Virus record (IMG/VR): IMGVR_UViG_3300042465_002874
Location: 1 to 33,268 of that record
Origin: a virus
Direction: 5' to 3' (one strand)
Length of the DNA stretch: 33,268 nt
Shown: one piece after another, positions 7,321 through 14,991 of the stretch
How positions within the stretch are numbered: position 1 is the stretch's first letter
How the letters are laid out: every line of letters starts with the position of its first letter
Notes under the pieces: model-generated
Databases searched by the model: none
Seen by the model: the letters and a program-made list of their open reading frames with translations, nothing else
Told to the model about the DNA's origin: nothing
Position numbers and translations under genes: made by a program

Positions 7321-7477
7321 CGACCTCGGTGGCAATCTAGCACTCGTTAGATTGTCGCGTGAGATGCTCCTTCTGATGAGGAACTGCATAGGGCCTGAGG
7401 AGACTGCAAAGACTTCTCAACGCCTATTGCGTCTTCATGAAACCGCTGAATTCAAAGAAGTACTCAGCCGTCAATAA
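7301..7477 (+). CDS. Small ORF, 58 aa, GTG start, unknown function
   Basis: A GTG at 7301, inside the end of the preceding gene, opens a 58-codon frame to TAA 7475-7477. The product is largely helical and charged, with LALVRLSREMLLL and ETAKTSQRLLRLHETAEF, and looks like a real protein in composition. The start is uncertain: in-frame ATGs at 7364 and 7376 would give 37 or 33 residues, and the hairpin at 7331-7356 lies in the first part of the longer frame. No strong ribosome-binding site favours any of them. It fills the otherwise unexplained 174-base gap before the reductase gene. Confidence 0.42.
   Translation: MNSATSNDLGGNLALVRLSREMLLLMRNCIGPEETAKTSQRLLRLHETAEFKEVLSRQ
7331..7356 (+). promoter_or_regulatory. 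RNA hairpin before the reductase gene (no T-run)
   Basis: GGCAATCTA at 7331-7339 pairs with TAGATTGTC at 7348-7356 around an 8-base loop, with one G-U pair. It starts 11 bases after the stop of the preceding gene and has no T-tract. It resembles the hairpin at 5176-5203 in stem length, loop size and stem sequence (GGCA-TCTA). It could be an mRNA processing or stability element separating the reductase message from upstream genes. Confidence 0.5.
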
Positions 7478-7494
7478 CCAACAACAATATACCT

Positions 7495-9447
7495 ATGAAA
7501 CCAGTTTACATCACAGACACCTCAATCGCTAACGGCTTCAACCCAAATGGCATTGTCACTCCCTTCTCCTCTGTTGGTTACTTGACTTACAAGCGCACAT
7601 ACTCCCGTGGCGTTGAAGGCCAAAGTCGCACTGAAGAGTTTGCAGAGACTATTGACCGCTGTATGACGGGTGCTCAGCAACAACTCGGTGTGGGATATTC
7701 TCCTGAAGAGTTTGCTCGCTTCCGTGACTACCAGTTAGGCTTGAAAGTCTCCATGGCAGGTCGCTTCCTGTGGCAACTTAACACTGCTACTGTTGGTAAG
7801 CTCGGACTGCCTTCGTTGCAGAATTGTGCCTTTACTGTCATTGATAGTCCAGTGCGCCCTTTCACTTGGGCATTTGAGATGCTCATGCTTGGCTCAGGCG
7901 TTGGCTTCAATATCCAGCGTGAGAATGTTGATAAGCTTCCCATTGTGTCAATGAGCTTTAAACCTCCGACGCGGCAAGATGATGCCTCAGCAGACTACAT
8001 CGTCCCGGACACTCGGGAAGGTTGGATGCGTCTGTTGGGCAAGACGTTGAAGGCAGCGATGCAATCAACTAACAACACAACGTTCAGCTACAGCACTCAG
8101 CTCATTCGTGGTTACGGTGCAAAGATCAAAGGCTTTGGAGGCACAGCTTCCGGTCCTGAGATTCTTGTTACTGGAATCGAACAAATCGCTCAAGTCCTCA
8201 ATAATCGCCGTGGTGAGAAACTACGCCCTATTGATTGTCTTGACATCATGAATATCATCGGATCGATTGTCGTAGCGGGCAATGTTCGGCGCTCTGCTCA
8301 AATCGCAATTGGAGACTTTGATGACGAAGAATTTCTCAACGCAAAACGCTGGGATATTGGCTCAATTCCTAAGTGGCGAGCCATGTCCAACAACAGCATC
8401 GTCTGGGATGGGAAGACACCCTTGGGCGAATCCTTCTGGGCTGGCTATGAAGGCAAGGGAGAGCCGTATGGTCTTATCAACTTGGAACTATCTCGTACGG
8501 ATGGTCGGCTTGGGGACACACGATACCCGGACCCACGCGTCGCCGGTTACAACCCGTGTGCTGAGCAATCTCTTGAAGACAAAGAGACCTGTGCCCTCGG
8601 CGAAATCTTCTTGCCTAACTTTGCATCGAAACGAGAGCTTATTGATGCAACAAAGCTCCTCTACCGAGTTGTCAAGCACTCTCTCGCCATGCCCGCCGTT
8701 GGCCTCCCTGAAACAGAAAAGGTTGTCAACACCAATATGCGGATGGGGCTTGGAGTCACTGGTTACTTACAAGCCACTGAAACCCAACGGAACTGGTTGC
8801 CTGCCGTCTATGAAGCTCTCCGAGCCTACGACGTTGAGTACTCAGCCCTGAATGGTTTTCCTGTCTCCATCAAGCTGACAACGTGTAAGCCTTCGGGCAC
8901 TCTGAGTCTTCTGCCGGGAGTCACACCCGGAGCACACCCGGGCTACTCTCAGTATATGATTCGGCGCATCCGTATCTCTGCTGACCATGCGCTAGTTAAG
9001 GTTGCTAAAGAGCACGGCTACTTTGTCGAGCCTCTGCGGAACTTTGATGGCTCCACTGAAATGTCCACCATGGTGATCGAATTCCCATTCGCGCATCCTG
9101 ATGGCACTATCATGGCAAACGACATGTCTTGCTTTGACCAGCTTGATACTGTTGCTCGCATTCAGCGTGAGTGGTCCGACAATGCCGTGTCTTGCACTGT
9201 GTATTACCGGAAGGAAGAGCTGCCCGCTTTGAAAGAGTACTTGAGTAAGAACTTTGCTACTCGGCATAAGTCTCTGAGCTTCTTGCTGCACAGCGGTCAT
9301 GGTTTTGACCAAGCACCTTTGGAGGCAATCTCTAAAGAGCGTTACATGGAGCTGGTGGCAAACACCCGCATCATCACGGCGCTGACAACTGGAATGGACT
9401 TGGACACTTCGTCTGAGTGCGCTGGCGGAGCTTGCCCTATCCGCTGA
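7495..9447 (+). CDS. Adenosylcobalamin-dependent ribonucleotide reductase (class II, monomeric)
   Basis: This enzyme reduces ribonucleoside triphosphates to deoxy forms using a cobalamin-generated thiyl radical, so it needs no partner subunit or oxygen. Key cysteines match Lactobacillus leichmannii reductase. Cys111 (LQNCAF) corresponds to Cys119. Cys355 in NPCAEQ and Cys366, eleven residues later, correspond to Cys408 and Cys419. The C-terminal CAGGAC (Cys642, Cys647) is the re-reduction pair. The 650 residues are shorter than the bacterial 739. ATG 7495 lacks a good ribosome-binding site and follows an AAC-rich leader. It is the last plus-strand gene before a strong terminator. Such reductases are common in phages of aquatic bacteria. 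Confidence 0.95.
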   Translation: MKPVYITDTSIANGFNPNGIVTPFSSVGYLTYKRTYSRGVEGQSRTEEFAETIDRCMTGAQQQLGVGYSPEEFARFRDYQLGLKVSMAGRFLWQLNTATVGKLGLPSLQNCAFTVIDSPVRPFTWAFEMLMLGSGVGFNIQRENVDKLPIVSMSFKPPTRQDDASADYIVPDTREGWMRLLGKTLKAAMQSTNNTTFSYSTQLIRGYGAKIKGFGGTASGPEILVTGIEQIAQVLNNRRGEKLRPIDCLDIMNIIGSIVVAGNVRRSAQIAIGDFDDEEFLNAKRWDIGSIPKWRAMSNNSIVWDGKTPLGESFWAGYEGKGEPYGLINLELSRTDGRLGDTRYPDPRVAGYNPCAEQSLEDKETCALGEIFLPNFASKRELIDATKLLYRVVKHSLAMPAVGLPETEKVVNTNMRMGLGVTGYLQATETQRNWLPAVYEALRAYDVEYSALNGFPVSIKLTTCKPSGTLSLLPGVTPGAHPGYSQYMIRRIRISADHALVKVAKEHGYFVEPLRNFDGSTEMSTMVIEFPFAHPDGTIMANDMSCFDQLDTVARIQREWSDNAVSCTVYYRKEELPALKEYLSKNFATRHKSLSFLLHSGHGFDQAPLEAISKERYMELVANTRIITALTTGMDLDTSSECAGGACPIR

Positions 9448-9459
9448 TAACAACTATTG

Positions 9460-9501
9460 AATACCACTGAAGTCTTAATTGACTTTGGTGGTATTTTTTT
9501 T
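9460..9501 (+). terminator. Rho-independent terminator after the reductase operon
   Basis: AATACCACTGAAGTC (9460-9474) and GACTTTGGTGGTATT (9481-9495) pair over 15 bp with two adjacent G-U wobbles, around a TTAATT loop. An unbroken T-run follows to 9501. This is a textbook intrinsic terminator for the plus-strand operon and starts 12 bases after the reductase stop codon. There is no matching A-run on its left, so it is unlikely to work well on the minus strand. Confidence 0.93.
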
Positions 9502-9574
9502 CGCTGAGCGGCTGAGCGTCATTATAAGTCCATGGACGTTTGGCCAACTAATTCCCTTTCATGCAGCGTGGATG

Positions 9575-9669
9575 GGCCTACCGCGATCGTCCGGGGCAGT
9601 TTTAAATATGGATTAGAGGGTAGCACTAAGGCTAAGGCTTTAAAGCCCACCACGGCCTTTTAAACCAGT
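9575..9669 (+). repeat. Intergenic 95-bp element, copy L
   Basis: This copy opens with GGCCTACCGCGATCG, contains TAGCACTAAGGCTAAGGC followed by the palindrome GCTTTAAAGC (9636-9645), and ends in TTTTAAACCAGT. The same order of blocks occurs at 33069-33164 (GGCCCACCACGATTG, TAGCACTAGGGCTAAGGC, GCTCCGGAGC, CTTAAACCAGT), and in divergent form at 9748-9844 (reversed) and 31686-31791. It lies downstream of the reductase in the same direction as transcription. Conservation of a palindrome whose bases differ between copies suggests a hairpin or dimeric binding site. Confidence 0.7.
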
Positions 9670-9683
9670 TGGCAAATGAAAAA

Positions 9684-9727
9684 TAACCTACCAATATTCT
9701 CCGGTTAAAGAGCGTATCAGTAGGTTA
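9684..9727. repeat. Inverted repeat at the centre of the convergent junction
   Basis: TAACCTAC at 9684-9691 and GTAGGTTA at 9720-9727 are exact inverted copies separated by 28 bases. Their centre, about 9705, is also the midpoint between the opposed 95-bp elements at 9575-9669 and 9748-9844. It may form a weak stem or mark a symmetric protein-binding site where the two transcription fronts meet. Confidence 0.4.
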
Positions 9728-9747
9728 GTGTCACATTTAAGGCTTAA

Positions 9748-9844
9748 ACGTGTTTAAAGGCCCGCCACCGCATTTGGACCGTAGGCCCTAGTGCTTATAA
9801 GGGCTAGCCTGTCCGGGACCAGCATGGGCAATCGTGGTGCGGCC
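9748..9844 (-). repeat. Intergenic 95-bp element, copy I (reverse orientation)
   Basis: Read on the minus strand, this begins about 18 bases after the last structural gene's stop and carries CACCACGATTGCCCA (9839-9825). That 15-mer is identical to the 15-mer at 33073-33087. Further along come AGCACTAGGGCCTA and CCTTTAAAC at positions equivalent to the other copies. CCGCACC near its start can pair, with one bulge, with GGTGGCGG near its end. Its orientation follows the structural operon transcript, so it would lie in that transcript's 3' untranslated region. Confidence 0.65.
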
Positions 9845-9861
9845 GTTTTGCCATTGTCAGG

Positions 9862-11547
9862 CTAATTTCGCGCCCCAGATAGCATCCCGGCCCGCAGTGC
9901 CTCTTCAGAGGGTGCATAAGAGCTCAAGGGCTGCTTTGGAAGCTGTTTGCCACCCAAGATTTGTTGCATCATGCCGTACTGAGCCTCTTTAGCCATAGGG
10001 CCTGTTCTCCAATGCGCTAAGCCACCAACGGCCTGCAGAGGCAGCGAAGCTCCACCAGTGCCAACTGCGAGAGCAGCTCCAGCGGTCGGGAGGATGCCAC
10101 CACGAGCAGGGCTAAGCTTAGCAAGGATTTCAGTGACTGCTTGAGTCTTTGAACCTTTGTGGTAAGCTCTGAGAGCATCTTGTTCTTCCTTGCTAAAGAG
10201 TTTGAACTTTGGCTCTGAGCGAATCAATTGGCCAATCTTTGCTCGGTAACGTTCTGCGAGAGTACCACCTTGGAGTGTCTCTGCCTTAAGCAACATGTCC
10301 TCAACCAGCTTGGCTTTAGAGGCCTGAGTGTACGCTAAGTCCGCAGCCTTCTTGTATGTCAGACCTTCCTTCATTGCCGCAAGCTCATCGGTGCCTGCAG
10401 GGAGGAATTTGCCATTGGGACCACGGACAGCTGAGGTGTTGGTATGAAGTTGCTTCGGCGTCATTGTCTCAACCAACTCATCGAAACGCTTCAGAGCCGC
10501 ATATCCTACACGCTTTGATTCTTTTGATTGGGTAATACCGCCACCTACCGCTTCGTTGCGCATGTCGGTGCGGACCTTCATCAGCTTATCTAAGTCGATG
10601 CCAATCCATCCAGTCTTACCGTCACCACTATGCTTTGCCAAGTAGTCAACAGCCTTGTGAGCTGGTTGGTTGGCTAAGAGGTCACGATCACCAATGTGCT
10701 TACGAAGCTCATCCACCATTGTGCTGGTTGTCTTGCCAGTAATGACTACACCTGATTGCTTAGACTTCTCATAGAGCGCTTGAGCCTCTTTGAAGCGGTC
10801 ATCAGAGGTCAGAAGCTTACTAGCACTCAGCTTAGGAGTTGACCGTGGACCGCCAATGATATTGGCTAAGACCTCAGTTACGGCTCCAGCAGTTGGATTG
10901 ACAATACTCACAGCATCACCAAGGCCTTTAGCGCCTGCGGCAACGCCTCCAACGCGCGCTAGAGCAGCAACGCCTTCCTTTGAAGCCAAAGCTGCGCCTT
11001 TAACGCCACCTGCTCCTCCAGTTAGCACCATTCCGCCAGCAGCTTCAGAGCCCGCCTTGGCCATGCGCTCAGCCACATTCTCAGCTTTAAGATCACCGGG
11101 TAGGAGCTGATTGATGGCACCTGTAACATCAAGATTTGCAAGGTATTCATTCTGACTCGCTACAGGTTTATCTTTGAAGGTTTGAGTGCTATTGAGCAAC
11201 TTCCGTCCAGCCCAGTCAATGCCACGAGCACCAAGAACTGCGAGCTCTCCGGGTGCAGCAAGTGCACCAGCAACGAGGCCCTTTGCGGAGATTCCACCTA
11301 CCCGCATTGCCTGTTGGCTAAGGGTCCGGGATGGTGCTACCAGCTCACCACGATCGACCACGCCGGTCTGTTCCGGAGAGGGAGAACTAATTGTAGGGGC
11401 TACGGGAGAAGGCCCGCTGGGGCCCGTTTGGCCAGCCGTAGGATATTGGCGCAACACTTCATTTTGAACATCCTCTTGAGAAGCCCCGGAGGGCCCTTCA
11501 ATGGTGTATGATTTGCCGTTAGGCGCCGAGATTGTATAGCTAGCCAT
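9862..11547 (-). CDS. Internal virion / DNA-ejection candidate, 561 aa
   Basis: The N-terminus YTISAPNGKSYTIEGPSGAS followed by EDVQNEVLRQYP is a short module I recall at the start of large podovirus virion proteins. A Pro/Ser-rich linker (residues about 40-65) follows. Next comes a long Ala/Gly-rich, hydrophobic stretch (about 80-230) that could insert in membranes, then a charged helical C-terminal half. No lysozyme or transglycosylase motif is seen. It is the last gene of the structural operon, next to two other Ala/Gln-rich proteins, the usual place for proteins packaged inside the head and ejected with DNA. ATG 11547 follows TGGAG after an AAC-repeat leader. Function is inferred from composition and position. 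Confidence 0.72.
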   Translation of the reverse strand: MASYTISAPNGKSYTIEGPSGASQEDVQNEVLRQYPTAGQTGPSGPSPVAPTISSPSPEQTGVVDRGELVAPSRTLSQQAMRVGGISAKGLVAGALAAPGELAVLGARGIDWAGRKLLNSTQTFKDKPVASQNEYLANLDVTGAINQLLPGDLKAENVAERMAKAGSEAAGGMVLTGGAGGVKGAALASKEGVAALARVGGVAAGAKGLGDAVSIVNPTAGAVTEVLANIIGGPRSTPKLSASKLLTSDDRFKEAQALYEKSKQSGVVITGKTTSTMVDELRKHIGDRDLLANQPAHKAVDYLAKHSGDGKTGWIGIDLDKLMKVRTDMRNEAVGGGITQSKESKRVGYAALKRFDELVETMTPKQLHTNTSAVRGPNGKFLPAGTDELAAMKEGLTYKKAADLAYTQASKAKLVEDMLLKAETLQGGTLAERYRAKIGQLIRSEPKFKLFSKEEQDALRAYHKGSKTQAVTEILAKLSPARGGILPTAGAALAVGTGGASLPLQAVGGLAHWRTGPMAKEAQYGMMQQILGGKQLPKQPLSSYAPSEEALRAGMLSGARN

Positions 11548-11581
11548 AGGGCTCCATTCTGTTGTTGTTAGTTGATGTCAA

Positions 11582-12877
11582 TTACTTCTCTACGGCTTTC
11601 CCCCATCCAGTAGAGGCGGCAACAGGTGCTCCTGCTTTAGGGTTGCGTGCTGTAGCGCCAGGTAGGTTGATGCTCTGTTGACCAGCACGACGCTTACTAC
11701 GAGCCATGTCATCTTCTGCAACCGAGTTCTTCCAGCCTTCGTAGTGCTTCACGATCTTATCGAAGCTTTTGGAGAGTTCGGCGTCACTCTGCAGTGGGCT
11801 AAGGTTAGCGATAGAGGCTTGGAGTGCTTCCAATTCCTGAACTGCAACCTGACCAAGTGCACCTCCAGTAGGGGACTCATCACGCATCTTTTGAAGACGG
11901 TCGAATCCAATGTTAGCTTTTATGGTGGCAATACGTGTTCGCAGAGTGCCGGCCTCACCGCCGGGATTGATGGCTGCAGCGGCTTGGCCAGTACGTCCAG
12001 TTGTCTCAAACTTCACAAGGGTCTTTGCATCTTTGATATTCTCAATCATTTGAGTAGCATGAGTGATACTGCCTTGTGCAGAGCGAGAAGCCTTAGCGTC
12101 AAGGTCGTCCTGCTTTTCGTTAGCGCTGTTGATCTTCTCTTGAGCTAAGGTGACCTTGTAGTCCTCACCAACCTTCTGAGCAGAGTCCCGATTAGCGCGA
12201 CCTTCAGCGGCTGCGGCGGCGCGTGTCTTTGCGCCTTCACCAGCCAAGAAGCGCTGCTGTTCAAACAAAGCAGCTTGAGCTTCCTTAGCAGCGACAATCT
12301 TCTCTTCACGTGCTGTTGCGGCTTCTGCTGCCTTCTCTTTGCGTGCCTGCGAAGCTTCATCGATCTTGATGAGCTCAGGCATGTCAGCATACTTCCGAGT
12401 GATAGCCAAGCGTGCATCCGCATCAGGAGCTTCAGAGTACTCTTTAGAGAACGCAGCTTGCTTCTGAGCCTTACGCTCTGCCAAGTCAATTGCAGCTTTC
12501 TCTTTAGTGCGTTGATTAGCTTCTTCTTCAGCCTGGTTAGCAACCTCATGAAGCTTCAGCGCTTTGTTCTGAAGAGTTGCATTGCCAGACTGCATCCATT
12601 GCTGTGCAACACCTCGCACTGCTGCTGGGTCTTTTAAGTCAAGAGACTTTGCTGTCTGTTGAATCGTAGACTGCGCTTCTAGCTCAGGGTCCCTGATACC
12701 CATCAAGCTGGCACCAACGTCTCCAAGCTGAGAGCCAGCTCTAAACATTGAAGCGCGAGCAGCTACGACGGGTGAAAGACTCGCGTGCGCTACCGATTGT
12801 TGTTGCAGAGCATTTTCACGTTGTTGCTGTAGTTGTGTAGGGTCAAAGCCAAATAGCCCTTGAGTTACATTTGCCAT
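11582..12877 (-). CDS. Internal virion protein candidate with long coiled coil, 431 aa
   Basis: The protein starts MANVTQGLFGFDPTQLQQQR. It has an Ala/Gln/Glu/Lys-rich central region (about 110-270) with strong coiled-coil character, such as the EEEANQRTKEKAAIDLAERK stretch, and a more ordered C-terminal part (ANIGFDRLQKMRDESP, then GALGQVAVQELEALQASIAN). The N-terminal GLFGFDP motif and this architecture recur, from memory, in podovirus internal virion proteins. It lies between two other ejection-protein candidates. No enzymatic motif is visible. ATG 12877 has a weak GAAAG ribosome-binding sequence. Confidence 0.72.
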   Translation of the reverse strand: MANVTQGLFGFDPTQLQQQRENALQQQSVAHASLSPVVAARASMFRAGSQLGDVGASLMGIRDPELEAQSTIQQTAKSLDLKDPAAVRGVAQQWMQSGNATLQNKALKLHEVANQAEEEANQRTKEKAAIDLAERKAQKQAAFSKEYSEAPDADARLAITRKYADMPELIKIDEASQARKEKAAEAATAREEKIVAAKEAQAALFEQQRFLAGEGAKTRAAAAAEGRANRDSAQKVGEDYKVTLAQEKINSANEKQDDLDAKASRSAQGSITHATQMIENIKDAKTLVKFETTGRTGQAAAAINPGGEAGTLRTRIATIKANIGFDRLQKMRDESPTGGALGQVAVQELEALQASIANLSPLQSDAELSKSFDKIVKHYEGWKNSVAEDDMARSKRRAGQQSINLPGATARNPKAGAPVAASTGWGKAVEK

Positions 12878-12903
12878 AGTAATTACTATCTTTCATTATG
12901 ATT

Positions 12904-13776
12904 TTACCAAGTGCCAGGGAGGCGTCCTGTGCGAGTTGCTTCATTGATAGGAGCAGCGGCAGTATTAAAGAAACCACCAACCGCTTTAGCAGTATTTGGG
13001 TTACTTCCAAGACCGCTGAGTAGGCTGCCCCACATGCTCCCGCTATCTGCATCTGCTGTCTGTTGAGCAGCTAAGTTTGTTTGAGCAGCTGTTGCGCCTG
13101 CACCACGGAGTGCTCCTTCCCGCTGATCTTGACTCCACTTAAGAGTATCAGCAAGAGAAGCACGCCCACGGTCTTCAATGTTTCCTACTTGGCCCATCAA
13201 GCCATTAGCGCGTGTAATATCAGAGTCCATCAAGGAGCGCACTTGCGTCTGTGCTCCTGTTAGATTGGCCGCATCTTGTTGAGCAACCGCATTCATAAAG
13301 GCCTCCATCTGTGGGTTGACTTGCGCCAGCGCAGGACCACCTCCAATGCCACTTGTGCCTCCTGTGGAAAGTCCAAGAGTACCTTTATGCATTAAGTCAC
13401 TGAGCAGCCCGCTATACTGTCGCTCAACACCTGGTGCTTGTTGATTCTTGAGAAGCTGATACTGGGCCTGAGTAGCCTTAGTAGCATCAAAGTCAGTAGG
13501 AAGCGCTGTGTTCGCTCCAGCTTGAAGACGGTCCTGGTACGCCTTCATCTCAGGAGACATGTTCCAAGTTGCGCTTGTTAGGGCGCCAGAGTTGGGGTCA
13601 AGAACCTGCTCACTTGTGCCGTAACGGTTAGTGGTGCCTGTAGCTTTCCAACGCCCTGCGGCTTGTAACGCTGCGGCTTGCTCCCTAGAAACGCCTGCCT
13701 GAGTTTCTGCCGCATTCCCACTCATCATTCCGCCTACGAGGCCGGCACCTGCTGTTGCAACTAAGCCCCAAGTCAT
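12904..13776 (-). CDS. Internal virion / DNA-transfer protein candidate, 290 aa
   Basis: The first 20 residues (MTWGLVATAGAGLVGGMMSG) are glycine-rich and hydrophobic, typical of short podovirus ejection proteins that begin with a membrane-active segment. The rest is Gln/Ala-rich and helical, with long stretches of small residues near the end (SGSMWGSLLSGLGSNP). The ATG overlaps the stop of the preceding gene by four bases. It is the first of three consecutive ejection candidates in transcription order. No catalytic residues are recognised. Confidence 0.7.
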   Translation of the reverse strand: MTWGLVATAGAGLVGGMMSGNAAETQAGVSREQAAALQAAGRWKATGTTNRYGTSEQVLDPNSGALTSATWNMSPEMKAYQDRLQAGANTALPTDFDATKATQAQYQLLKNQQAPGVERQYSGLLSDLMHKGTLGLSTGGTSGIGGGPALAQVNPQMEAFMNAVAQQDAANLTGAQTQVRSLMDSDITRANGLMGQVGNIEDRGRASLADTLKWSQDQREGALRGAGATAAQTNLAAQQTADADSGSMWGSLLSGLGSNPNTAKAVGGFFNTAAAPINEATRTGRLPGTW

Positions 13777-14321
13777 GCTACACCGCCTTCTGAGGCGTTA
13801 GTATTATTATTATTTAGTGTCATATTAAAGTCCTTGACTGTAGAGATTAAATTAAGGTCGTCGTATGAAGGAGCAATTACTTCAGCCTCAATCTTATCGA
13901 GGTCAGCTTCACTGCCATACGAGACTACGTGTATTGTTGTCCAAACAGTGTCTTCTTTAGCATAGACAGCACGCTTAGTACCAACTTCAGAAACAAAGGT
14001 GCAAGGCGCTTCGTAACTCTTAGGGCCATGCTCGGTGATAACTTCAACGCACCCTTTTGAAATAATGTTAAGGTGCTGGTGCCGATGTAGCTTTCCAACA
14101 ATAACAGTATCTTTTGGAATTGACATCTCTCTGGCGTATGTATAGCACCCAAAGCTACCATCAATGGGAGTAAAGTAGTGCTTTACAGTACACTCGCTAA
14201 GGGTGCTTTGTATAAGGCCCTCAGAGATTGCACGGAGCAGCCCCTGCTCGACTTTAGTGATACTCTCCCGAAAAGACACAAGAGATAGCTGCGAAGAGGA
14301 GGTAGAGGCTACTGAGTTCAT
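13773..14321 (-). CDS. Cupin-like virion-associated protein, 182 aa
   Basis: The middle of the protein, YAREMSIPKDTVIVGKLHRH, then QHLNIISKGCVEVITEHGPK and APCTFVSEVGTKRAVYAKED, has the jelly-roll pattern of a small phage cupin: paired beta strands, an HxHQH cluster and a glycine turn. The usual cupin glutamate after the histidines appears replaced by Asn. The last ~25 residues are Asn-rich (NNNNTN) and probably disordered. It sits between the tail-collar protein and the ejection proteins. Such cupins recur in podovirus tail clusters; their role is not known to me. No good ribosome-binding site precedes ATG 14321. Confidence 0.7.
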   Translation of the reverse strand: MNSVASTSSSQLSLVSFRESITKVEQGLLRAISEGLIQSTLSECTVKHYFTPIDGSFGCYTYAREMSIPKDTVIVGKLHRHQHLNIISKGCVEVITEHGPKSYEAPCTFVSEVGTKRAVYAKEDTVWTTIHVVSYGSEADLDKIEAEVIAPSYDDLNLISTVKDFNMTLNNNNTNASEGGVA

Positions 14322-14331
14322 GGTGTTATTA

Positions 14332-14991
14332 CTACGTTTTGATTATGAAAGAAAGACCAACAAAAGGAGGCATGTTGCCATCCACTACATCAGTACCTGC
14401 AGAAGTGAGCGCCGCTATCGCGGTGATGCCCGTAGTCTTTGTACCTGTAGAGTTGGCAATGATTAAGCCTTGCCCACCTGTGAAACCTCCAGAACTTCCT
14501 GGAGTACCTGAAGCGTTAAGCTCCACTATTTCTGCGTTGGGAGAAAGAGTATGAGTGTGTCCGGGGTCTGTCAAAGTAACAGTAGCCGTGTGAGTGTGCG
14601 CTGGAAGAGGTGCTACCGCCGAGCCCCCTGTTTGACCCAGTACACCACCAAATGGGAAGCGCCCAACAAGATTCGGTAAATGGAACGTTGAGTAACTATC
14701 ACCAGCGCCATAGGTAGTGCCAATGATATTGAACAGGGCAGCATAGGTACTTCGACTCCGCGTAGTGCCATCACAGGGCAGAAAGCCCGTTGGAGAGCCT
14801 GTCGCACCGTACATCGTGATCGTACCAGTAGGAACTGCCACAAGCGCAGCAACGGCTTGCTCTTGAGTCGTAAGAGCTAACGCAATCGCATCAAACTCAT
14901 CATCAAACTCTTTGCCCCGCACCACCTTTAGTGGGTTGGTATCCACCATAGTATCTTTAACAGCAAAAGAAGTTAGTTTTGCGTAACTCAT
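14332..14991 (-). CDS. Tail-collar domain protein (short fibre/tip)
   Basis: A 219-aa protein with a classical phage tail-collar fold: GTITMYGATGSPTGFLPCDG, then SRSTYAALFNIIGTTYGAGD, FHLPNLVGRFPFG, HTHTATVTLTDPGHTH, and the ending NMPPFVGLSFIIKT. The paired HTH motifs resemble the metal-binding histidines of T4 short-fibre tips. The first ~55 residues are helical and likely attach to the tail. The ATG overlaps the stop of the tail-hub gene by four bases. It probably forms a receptor-binding or adhesin component of the short tail. Confidence 0.9.
   Translation of the reverse strand: MSYAKLTSFAVKDTMVDTNPLKVVRGKEFDDEFDAIALALTTQEQAVAALVAVPTGTITMYGATGSPTGFLPCDGTTRSRSTYAALFNIIGTTYGAGDSYSTFHLPNLVGRFPFGGVLGQTGGSAVAPLPAHTHTATVTLTDPGHTHTLSPNAEIVELNASGTPGSSGGFTGGQGLIIANSTGTKTTGITAIAALTSAGTDVVDGNMPPFVGLSFIIKT

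Larger units (their letters stand above)
9502..9861. other. Non-coding convergent junction
   Basis: No plausible gene is seen between the reductase terminator and the stop codon of the last minus-strand gene. The space holds two opposed copies of the 95-bp intergenic element and an 8-bp inverted repeat at their midpoint. I see no clear intrinsic terminator with a T-run for the minus-strand operon, so the opposed elements may serve that purpose. Confidence 0.7.

Noticed and set aside
12145-12549. 134-codon minus-strand ORF, Leu/Arg/Lys-rich
   Set aside because: It is an out-of-frame shadow of the coiled-coil virion protein; its composition reflects shifted Ala/Glu/Lys codons.
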